From Eubacteriales bacterium (GTDB lineage: Bacteria; Bacillota; Clostridia; JAQUNY01), in the NCBI GenBank assembly GCA_028717405.1, contig JAQUNY010000097.1:1-6447 (forward strand): DNA of 6,447 bases, given 5' to 3'. Under the pieces are notes generated by a model, which had not been told where the DNA came from, did not search any database, and saw nothing but the letters and a program-made list of their open reading frames with translations. Every line of letters starts with the position of its first letter. Position 1 is the first letter of the stretch. The translations under genes and the position numbers were made by a program. Below, one piece after another: positions 1 through 4,551 of this stretch.

Positions 1-676
1 TATTTATGATGTCGACATATTCAGGGATTACTGAAGATGCGCCATGAAGGACTATTGGAAATCCGGGCAGTCTTTTTTGAACTTCCTCCAGTATGTCGAA
101 TCTGAGACGCGCCTCACCTTTAAATTTGTATGCTCCATGGCTGGTCCCTATGGCTATGGCAAGTGAATCAACTCCGGTTCCCTTTACAAATTCCTCGACC
201 TCGTCAGGATCAGTGAAGGCCGCATCCTTATCAGAGACATTCACGGCATCTTCTATTCCTGCAAGCTTACCCAGCTCTCCTTCGACTACTACGCCTTTTT
301 CATGGGCATATTCGACCACTTGCCTGGTCAGCCTGATATTTTCCTTAAAAGGGAATTTTGAGCCATCTATCATAACTGAGGTAAATCCGCCGTCAATACA
401 TGATTTGCATATCTCAAAGTCCTCCCCGTGATCAAGGTGCACGCAGATTGGGAGTCCCGTATCTTCAAGGGCCGCCTCGATAAGCTTCATGAGGTACACA
501 TGCTTGGCATATTTTCTGGCACCAGCCGATACCTGAAGTATGAGAGGGGCGTTTTCCTCTTTGGCGGCATCCGTGATACCCTGGATGATCTCCATATTGT
601 TTACATTAAAAGCGCCGACGGCATAGCCGCCTTTATAGGCTTTGTCGAACATTTCCTTTGATGTGACTAATGGCAT
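1..676 (-). CDS. fba: Class II fructose-1,6-bisphosphate aldolase (N-terminal 225 residues, cut by window edge)
   Basis: This zinc-dependent cytosolic enzyme reversibly cleaves fructose-1,6-bisphosphate into dihydroxyacetone phosphate and glyceraldehyde-3-phosphate in glycolysis and gluconeogenesis. Reading the minus strand from the ATG at 676 gives 225 open codons starting MPLVTSKEMF and running off the left edge. The class II metal and catalytic residues are visible: HLDHG (D82 catalytic base, H83 metal ligand), VEGELG (E134), GTSHGAY (H180) and LHGASS (H211). These match E. coli FbaA D109, H110, E174, H226 and H264. The family is about 305-315 residues long in clostridia, so roughly 85 residues, including the NxD phosphate-binding motif, lie outside the window. 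The start is supported by AAGGAG at 686-691, nine bases upstream. The gene is divergent from the phosphofructokinase that makes its substrate. I see no frameshift or missing key residue. Confidence 0.96.
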   Translation of the reverse strand, partial: MPLVTSKEMFDKAYKGGYAVGAFNVNNMEIIQGITDAAKEENAPLILQVSAGARKYAKHVYLMKLIEAALEDTGLPICVHLDHGEDFEICKSCIDGGFTSVMIDGSKFPFKENIRLTRQVVEYAHEKGVVVEGELGKLAGIEDAVNVSDKDAAFTDPDEVEEFVKGTGVDSLAIAIGTSHGAYKFKGEARLRFDILEEVQKRLPGFPIVLHGASSVIPEYVDIIN

Positions 677-685
677 TGTTTACAT

Positions 686-691
686 CTCCTT
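686..691 (-). promoter_or_regulatory. Ribosome binding site of fba
   Basis: The minus strand reads AAGGAG followed by nine bases and then ATG. It fixes the aldolase start at 676. Confidence 0.85.
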
Positions 692-711
692 CATAAAATT
701 GGTCAATTCTG

Positions 712-725
712 CTGCATTGATGCAG
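712..725. promoter_or_regulatory. 14-bp dyad in the fba leader (possible operator or small hairpin)
   Basis: CTGCAT-TG-ATGCAG is a perfect inverted repeat with 6-bp arms. It lies between the candidate fba promoter (-10 at 752-757) and the fba ribosome binding site, about 20-33 bases into the predicted leader. It could be a repressor operator placed to block elongation. In RNA it could form a 5-bp stem closed by a UCAA tetraloop. The symmetry is seen directly; the role is inferred, and I do not recognise the site as that of a named regulator. Confidence 0.35.
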
Positions 726-751
726 GCATTTTCTCAACATCAATACATTTC

Positions 752-779
752 ATTTTATCAAATTACCCGCAGAATACAA
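752..779 (-). promoter_or_regulatory. Candidate sigma-A promoter of fba with extended -10
   Basis: On the minus strand TTGTAT (rc of 774-779) is followed by a 16-bp spacer and TAAAAT (rc of 752-757). The -10 is preceded by TGA, giving an extended -10. The predicted start is near 745, leaving a leader of about 68 nt before the aldolase ATG. The match is good for the -10 and moderate for the -35. Confidence 0.55.
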
Positions 780-796
780 GAAAATAATATACCATT

Positions 797-814
797 CGCA
801 AATATCGCAAATAT
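797..814. repeat. 9-bp tandem duplication in the fba/pfk intergenic region
   Basis: CGCAAATAT occurs twice head to tail (797-805 and 806-814). A related CGCAAATG is at 867-874. The element lies upstream of both divergent promoters. It may be a protein binding site or a replication slippage product; the sequence alone does not decide. Confidence 0.6.
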
Positions 815-842
815 ATATCTTATATAATGCACATGCAAAGGA

Positions 843-868
843 TATATATGTCCCGTATATATGTAACG
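843..868. repeat. 13-bp imperfect tandem duplication in the fba/pfk intergenic region
   Basis: TATATATGTCCCG (843-855) is followed directly by TATATATGTAACG (856-868), 11 of 13 bases identical. It is part of the AT-rich core between the two promoters. An inverted repeat also uses this DNA: ATATATATC at 811-819 and GATATATAT at 841-849 are exact reverse complements with a 21-bp spacer. Confidence 0.55.
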
Positions 869-881
869 CAAATGTTTACGG

Positions 882-903
882 CACATGATTCTCACATGAT
901 TCC
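882..903. promoter_or_regulatory. 11-bp tandem direct repeat just upstream of the pfk promoter
   Basis: CACATGATTCT (882-892) and CACATGATTCC (893-903) are adjacent and 10 of 11 bases identical. They end five bases before the -35 hexamer of the best pfk promoter. Tandem direct repeats with a period near one helical turn, abutting a -35 box, are the usual layout of sites for OmpR/PhoB-type activators. The repeat is certain; the regulatory reading is inference and the regulator is unknown. Confidence 0.45.
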
Positions 904-908
904 CGCCG

Positions 909-937
909 TTGATTTTGGGGGAATATTATGATATATT
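909..937 (+). promoter_or_regulatory. Candidate sigma-A promoter of the phosphofructokinase gene
   Basis: TTGATT (909-914), a 17-bp spacer and TATATT (932-937), with TGA immediately before the -10 as an extended -10 element. The predicted start is near 944, giving a leader of about 35 nt to the TTG start at 979. This is better than the isolated TATAAT at 823-828, which has no -35 at proper spacing. Confidence 0.6.
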
Positions 938-963
938 TCTGAACAAAAGCAAAATTACTGAAA

Positions 964-970
964 GGCAGGA
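964..970 (+). promoter_or_regulatory. Ribosome binding site deciding the TTG start of pfk
   Basis: GGCAGGA lies eight bases before the TTG at 979 and 17 bases before the next in-frame TTG at 988. The spacing therefore favours 979. No in-frame ATG exists between the upstream stop (TGA at 940-942) and the conserved GQSGGPT motif. Confidence 0.6.
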
Positions 971-978
971 TATTAAAA

Positions 979-2217
979 TTGAGTACATTGAAAGGCGCAT
1001 GTATTTTCGGGCAGTCAGGCGGACCGACCTCCGTAATCAATTCAAGCGCGGCAGGAGTCATACAGGAAGCCCTGAGGCAGGACAGCATCACGGCAGTCTA
1101 CGGTGCCGCACACGGTATAAAAGGGGTCCTTGATGAAGTCCTTTATGATATGTCAAAAGAAGACAGCTACGAGCTTGATCTGCTTCGCACCACACCATCG
1201 TCTTCTCTCGGATCGGTACGCTACAAGCTTAAAAGCGCTGACGACGACGACAGTGATTATAAGAAGCTTCTTCAGGTTTTCAAAAAATATAATGTAAGAT
1301 ACTTTTTCTATAACGGCGGAAATGATTCGATGGACACCTGCAACAAAATCAGCAAATATATGCAGTCTTCCGGTTATGAATGCAGAGTCATGGGTGTTCC
1401 AAAGACAATAGACAATGACCTTTACGGCACGGACCACTGCCCCGGGTACGGAAGCGCCGCCAAATATATCTCAACTTCAGCAATGGAAATATTTCTCGAC
1501 GCACGTGTATATGACACCGGTATGATCACCATACTTGAGATCATGGGCAGAAACGCAGGATGGCTGACTGCTTCGGCCGCCCTTGCCTCTCACAGGGGCT
1601 GCGGTCCTGACCTTATATATCTGCCGGAGCTCCCGTTTGACATGGACAAATTTCTTGACGAAGTTGGGAAAATATACAAAAAGACCGGCAAAGTTATAGC
1701 CGCAGTATCAGAAGGTGCAAAGGACAAAGACGGCAGATATGTTGCCGAAATGTCTTCGGCCAGCCTCCGGAAGGATTCCTTCGGCCATACACAGCTTGGA
1801 GGCACCGCCTCCATTCTTGCATCTATTGTAAAAGATACATTTAACACCAAGGTGCGCGGCATTGAATTCAGCCTTATGCAGAGATGCGCAGCCCACCTGG
1901 CCTCCCTCACGGACGTTGAAGAGGCTTATCTTGCAGGACAGATGGCTGTCAGATATGCTGTCGAAGGCAAGACAGATTACATGGTGGCTTTCGAAAGGCT
2001 CCCTGGAGATTCTTACCGGTGCGGTATCAAACTTATCAAACTGGACGATGTCGCAAATACGGAAAAGAAAGTTCCTCTGGAATGGATAAATAAAGATGGC
2101 AACGGTTTGACCGATGATTTTATCAGTTACGCCCTGCCCCTTATACAAGGGGAGTCAGGACCGCCGTTTGAAAATGGACTGCCCCGGTTTGCCAGGCTCA
2201 AAAAAGTCAGGATTTAG
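979..2217 (+). CDS. pfp: Pyrophosphate-dependent 6-phosphofructokinase (PPi-PFK), TTG start
   Basis: The enzyme phosphorylates fructose-6-phosphate to the 1,6-bisphosphate in the cytosol, and the reaction is reversible when PPi is the donor. The 412-residue product has the family motifs in order: GQSGGPT (11-17), GGNDSM (113-118), PKTIDND (141-147, D145 as catalytic base), TDHCPGYGSAAKY (151-163) and EIMGRNAGWL (187-196). ATP-dependent enzymes have GGDGS and PGTIDND. Here the second motif has Asp116 where E. coli PfkA has Gly104, and the third has Lys142 where PfkA has Gly124; both changes are the known markers of PPi use. Length fits the ~400-420-residue bacterial PPi-PFK group. It is divergent from fba, the next step of glycolysis, and its last 11 bases overlap nth tail to tail. 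The start is TTG; a second TTG at 988 (giving MKGACIFGQ) is the alternative. Donor specificity is inferred from the residues. Confidence 0.94.
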   Translation: MSTLKGACIFGQSGGPTSVINSSAAGVIQEALRQDSITAVYGAAHGIKGVLDEVLYDMSKEDSYELDLLRTTPSSSLGSVRYKLKSADDDDSDYKKLLQVFKKYNVRYFFYNGGNDSMDTCNKISKYMQSSGYECRVMGVPKTIDNDLYGTDHCPGYGSAAKYISTSAMEIFLDARVYDTGMITILEIMGRNAGWLTASAALASHRGCGPDLIYLPELPFDMDKFLDEVGKIYKKTGKVIAAVSEGAKDKDGRYVAEMSSASLRKDSFGHTQLGGTASILASIVKDTFNTKVRGIEFSLMQRCAAHLASLTDVEEAYLAGQMAVRYAVEGKTDYMVAFERLPGDSYRCGIKLIKLDDVANTEKKVPLEWINKDGNGLTDDFISYALPLIQGESGPPFENGLPRFARLKKVRI

Positions 2218-2995
2218 GCCGGGAATTGATTTCCAGATCTGCTTCGGTAGTATCTGCAAAAGCATTATCAGCTGTAACAGCAGTATTAGCAGCAGTGGCA
2301 GCAGTGGCAGCAGTGGCAGCAGAACCGAAATCACAATACTTTCTGACAGGGCAGGAATCACATAAGGGTTTGCGTGATTTGCATACCTCCCTGCCGTGCA
2401 TGACCATCTGATGGCTGAAGCTGCTCCATCTGTCGCGGGGCACAACAGCCATCAGGTCATACTCGACTTTGACCGGATCTTCTTTGTCTGTAAAGCCAAT
2501 CCTTCTGGCCAGCCTGCCTGCGTGGGTATCAACAACTATACCCGGTTTGCCGAATGCATCGCCCAACACCAGATTGGCAGTCTTCCTTCCTACACCCGGC
2601 AGTCTGAGCAGGTCATCCATGTTGTCAGGCACCTTTCCGCCGAAATCAGTAATCAGCATCATACAGCAGGCCTTGATATTCCTGGCCTTGTTTCGGAAGA
2701 AGCCCGTAGAGCGTATATCATTCTCGAGCTCTGAAATTTCTGCTCCCGCATAATCACTTGCATTACGGTATTTAATAAACAGGTCTTTAGTAACCCTGTT
2801 CACTCTTTCATCCGTACATTGTGCTGAAAGCTGCGTTGAAACAAGGAGCTGCAGGGGATCCACATATCTGAGCGAGCAGGCGGCCTCCGGATATTCCCTG
2901 TCAAAAATTTCTATTACGGAAGCCGCCTTATTTATTTTATTCAGGATTTCTTTTGAAGAACCATCTATGCTGTTTGAATCCTTCGTCCCTGTCAT
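2207..2995 (-). CDS. nth: Endonuclease III (DNA glycosylase/AP lyase) with repeat-derived C-terminal tail
   Basis: This base-excision repair enzyme removes oxidised pyrimidines and cuts the DNA at the abasic site. The 262-residue product has the LLVSTQLSAQCTD segment (50-62), the helix-hairpin-helix LPGVGRKTAN (132-141) with catalytic Lys138, VDTHAGRLARR (155-165) with catalytic Asp156, and the [4Fe-4S] ligands C205-x6-C212-x2-C215-x5-C221. All align with E. coli Nth (K120, D138, C187/194/197/203) at a constant offset of 18. E. coli Nth has 211 residues; the excess is an N-terminal lead of about 18 residues and a 41-residue tail after the cluster. That tail is low-complexity Ala/Thr (AATAATAATAA) encoded by a 9-bp repeat, and its end overlaps pfp by 11 bp. 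The ATG overlaps the htrA stop as ATGA, with GAGG and GGGG purine runs upstream, implying coupled translation. Catalytic function is confident; a role for the tail is unknown. Confidence 0.95.
   Translation of the reverse strand: MTGTKDSNSIDGSSKEILNKINKAASVIEIFDREYPEAACSLRYVDPLQLLVSTQLSAQCTDERVNRVTKDLFIKYRNASDYAGAEISELENDIRSTGFFRNKARNIKACCMMLITDFGGKVPDNMDDLLRLPGVGRKTANLVLGDAFGKPGIVVDTHAGRLARRIGFTDKEDPVKVEYDLMAVVPRDRWSSFSHQMVMHGREVCKSRKPLCDSCPVRKYCDFGSAATAATAATAANTAVTADNAFADTTEADLEINSRPKS
2291..2322. repeat. 9-bp tandem repeat in the 3' end of nth
   Basis: On the plus strand AGCAGTGGC occurs three times in a row (2291-2299, 2300-2308, 2309-2317) plus a partial AGCAG. A degenerate unit AGCAGTATT sits at 2279-2287. 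The unit is a multiple of three, so copy-number change keeps frame; it encodes the repeated Ala-Thr-Ala of the Nth tail on the minus strand. Confidence 0.85.
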
Positions 2996-4377
2996 CCCCT
3001 GTCCTCGGTCAAAGTAACTTTGAAATTATAATACTTCTCTTCATCTATTCTGTACACTTCGACATCAACAACATCACCAGGCTTATGCTCGTTTTTGATT
3101 ACATTGAGGTCTTCCAGGGTCTTTACTTCTTTTCCCTGAAATTTTGTAATTATATCATTTTCCTTTATTCCGGCTGTGTGTGCGCCCGTAAATTGCGTAA
3201 CTGAAACCACATAGACACCCTGAGGCCATCCATAGCGTTTTGCGACAGCCTCAGTATACTGATTGGTCGATTGTATACCCAGCACAGGGGCTCTTCCCTT
3301 GATATAGGTGTTGTTTATTATGCTGTCTATAATTTCCTTTGCAGTATTCACAGGTATAGCGAAGCCAAGGCCTTCGTATCCGCTTGCCACTATTTTGACA
3401 GTGTTTATGCCTATCAGCTGGCCTTTTGAATTTACCAGGGCTCCCCCGCTGTTACCGGGATTTATTGCCGCATCGGTCTGTATATACTTGAGTTCCTTGC
3501 CGTCTTCAGTCTGGATCTCACGGTTGATGCCGCTTATAACTCCTGCTGTTACAGAACCCATAAGCTCAATGCCGCCCGGATTGCCTATCGCTACAGCCAG
3601 CTCGCCAATTTTCAGCCCGTCCGAATCGCCCATCTCCACAGCGTCAAAATTATCGCCTTCTATCTTAAGTACCGCCAGGTCCGTTTTCTTGTCCCATCCC
3701 ACAAGGGATGCCTGGTAGGGCTTATCTATCATCCTCGGCAGAAAGATCTCGATTTTTGCCCCCGCTGTCAATGCTCCTGAATTGTCAAGAACATTCTGTA
3801 TCACATGATGGTTTGTGATGACGTATCCATCTTTGCTTATTATTATTCCCGATCCTTCTGAGGGAGTCATCCCATAGCTTCCAAAAAAATATCCGGCAAA
3901 ATCATTTGAAACAGATGTTGAGGACGGAGTCGCTCTGATCCCCACAACGGAAGGTCCCGCTTTTTCGGCAATAACTGTGACAAGCGATTCGGTTTTGTCG
4001 ACTATTTCAACAGTCTTAACAACCGAGGTATTTGCCCCGCCTGCTCCCTCTTCCTGTTCACCTGTTTCGCTGAGGCCCCCTCCGCCTCCTCCCTGTGCTC
4101 CGGAGTCGGTAACGCTTCCTGCGGCAATTTCCTGTTCATTTCCGGCTTCAAGCTCCGGTCCGATGAAATAGAAAAAAGCGCCTGTCACAACTCCTCCAAG
4201 TATTGCTGCCAATATGGCCACAATAAGCATTTGCGCCAGTATACCTGTTCCCTTTTTCTTTTTCCCGCCATTGTCAGGCGGATAGTTCTCATAAAAATTG
4301 CTGCTGTCGATGTTGTTGTTACTGTTGTTACTGTTGTTACTGTTGTTACTGTTGTTACCGTAATTTTCCTGTTCCAT
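2992..4377 (-). CDS. htrA: Membrane-anchored HtrA/DegP-family serine protease with one PDZ domain
   Basis: This S1C protease degrades or handles misfolded proteins at the outer face of the membrane. The 461-residue product has a low-complexity cytoplasmic head with four NNS repeats (9-20), a basic KKKK (39-42), one membrane segment (about 46-72), and a Gly/Glu-rich linker with six glycines (96-101). The protease domain runs about 130-345: catalytic His191 in TNHHV, Asp233 in KTDLAVLKI, and Ser310 in PGNSGGAL. A single PDZ domain occupies about 365-455 (PVLGIQ, GVYVVSV, AGIKENDII). All triad residues are present, so it should be active. One PDZ and an uncleaved anchor match Firmicute HtrA proteins rather than periplasmic DegP. 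AAGGAGG at 4387-4393, nine bases upstream, fixes the ATG. It precedes nth with a 4-base overlap and follows a two-component pair, an arrangement known for CssRS and CiaRH with HtrA. Confidence 0.95.
   Translation of the reverse strand: MEQENYGNNSNNSNNSNNSNNNIDSSNFYENYPPDNGGKKKKGTGILAQMLIVAILAAILGGVVTGAFFYFIGPELEAGNEQEIAAGSVTDSGAQGGGGGGLSETGEQEEGAGGANTSVVKTVEIVDKTESLVTVIAEKAGPSVVGIRATPSSTSVSNDFAGYFFGSYGMTPSEGSGIIISKDGYVITNHHVIQNVLDNSGALTAGAKIEIFLPRMIDKPYQASLVGWDKKTDLAVLKIEGDNFDAVEMGDSDGLKIGELAVAIGNPGGIELMGSVTAGVISGINREIQTEDGKELKYIQTDAAINPGNSGGALVNSKGQLIGINTVKIVASGYEGLGFAIPVNTAKEIIDSIINNTYIKGRAPVLGIQSTNQYTEAVAKRYGWPQGVYVVSVTQFTGAHTAGIKENDIITKFQGKEVKTLEDLNVIKNEHKPGDVVDVEVYRIDEEKYYNFKVTLTEDRG
4312..4356. 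repeat. 9-bp tandem repeat in the 5' end of htrA
   Basis: On the plus strand ACTGTTGTT occurs four times exactly (4321-4356), preceded by a degenerate GTTGTTGTT (4312-4320). On the coding strand the unit is AACAACAGT, encoding Asn-Asn-Ser. It keeps frame and lies in the predicted cytoplasmic head before the membrane anchor, so copy number can vary without touching the protease. Confidence 0.9.
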
Positions 4378-4386
4378 ATCTGTCAG

Positions 4387-4393
4387 CCTCCTT
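4387..4393 (-). promoter_or_regulatory. Strong ribosome binding site of htrA
   Basis: The minus strand reads AAGGAGG, nine bases before the ATG at 4377. This is a full-strength Shine-Dalgarno sequence and confirms that the Asn-rich head is translated. Confidence 0.9.
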
Positions 4394-4410
4394 TTTACTC
4401 AATAATACCC

Positions 4411-4439
4411 TTGAATGTAATACCTCACACAAATATAAT
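4411..4439 (+). promoter_or_regulatory. Candidate sigma-A promoter pointing away from htrA (antisense direction)
   Basis: TTGAAT (4411-4416), exactly 17 bp, and a perfect TATAAT (4434-4439) on the plus strand. The predicted start is near 4446. No recognised gene lies downstream on this strand; a transcript would run into the 3' end of the histidine kinase gene as antisense. A second TATAAT sits 18 bp further on (4452-4457). The match is good, but the DNA is AT-rich and chance is possible. Confidence 0.35.
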
Positions 4440-4468
4440 ACTACCTGCACATATAATACTACCCGCAT
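4415..4468. repeat. Array of three 18-bp direct repeats upstream of htrA
   Basis: Units are 4415-4432 (ATGTAATACCTCACACAA), 4433-4450 (ATATAATACTACCTGCAC) and 4451-4468 (ATATAATACTACCCGCAT). The last two share 16 of 18 bases; the first is weaker (about 11 of 18). Another AATAC lies at 4404-4408. The array starts 38 bases upstream of the htrA ATG, so it covers the region where the htrA promoter should be. The best minus-strand candidate I find is TTGTGT (rc of 4427-4432), a long 19-bp spacer and TATTAT (rc of 4402-4407), which is weak. The array may be an operator for the neighbouring response regulator, but an 18-bp period is not two helical turns. Confidence 0.6.
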
Positions 4469-4510
4469 TTCTTCTCATTTGTTTGAAAAAAGTATGAATA
4501 TTCTGTTAAA

Positions 4511-4534
4511 GACATTGTTTTTGAATACAATGTC
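4511..4534 (-). terminator. Probable terminator hairpin downstream of the histidine kinase gene
   Basis: GACATTGT (4511-4518) and ACAATGTC (4527-4534) form a perfect 8-bp stem with an 8-nt loop, starting 18 nt after the kinase stop. On the minus strand the stem is followed by TTTAAC, a short U-rich stretch, so termination is probably incomplete. On the plus strand no T-run follows. It would separate the regulator-kinase transcript from htrA-nth while letting some read-through pass. Confidence 0.45.
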
Positions 4535-4551
4535 ACTACTCTGCGTGATAC

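Noticed and set aside
93..827. Plus-strand open frames across the aldolase region
   Set aside because: They are antisense to the clearly recognised fba frame and have no recognisable motifs or ribosome binding sites.
823..828. Perfect TATAAT on the plus strand as the pfp promoter
   Set aside because: No -35-like hexamer lies 16-18 bp upstream, and the start would leave a leader of about 144 nt. The pair at 909-937 is better placed.
861..880. CcpA cre site in the pfp upstream region (GTAACGCAAATGTTTAC)
   Set aside because: It has partial symmetry only, and the central CG of the cre consensus is not in the right position.
1590..2148. Minus-strand open frames inside pfp (up to 146 codons)
   Set aside because: They lie wholly antisense to a conserved enzyme and show no family motifs; they reflect codon bias of the sense strand.
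2133..2159. Hairpin CCCCTT-ATAC-AAGGGG (2137-2152) with outer CCTG/CAGG arms as a terminator for pfp or nth
   Set aside because: The stem is good and lies about 55 nt beyond the nth stop, but neither strand shows a T-run after it, and it is inside the pfp coding sequence. Left as unproven.
2291..2322. CRISPR-like or regulatory repeat array
   Set aside because: The repeats are 9 bp, contiguous without spacers, and in frame inside nth. They are a coding microsatellite.
3308..4497. Plus-strand open frames opposite htrA, including one with Val-Thr-Val repeats at 4231-4497
   Set aside because: They are antisense shadows; the repeat is simply the complement of the Asn-Asn-Ser coding repeat.
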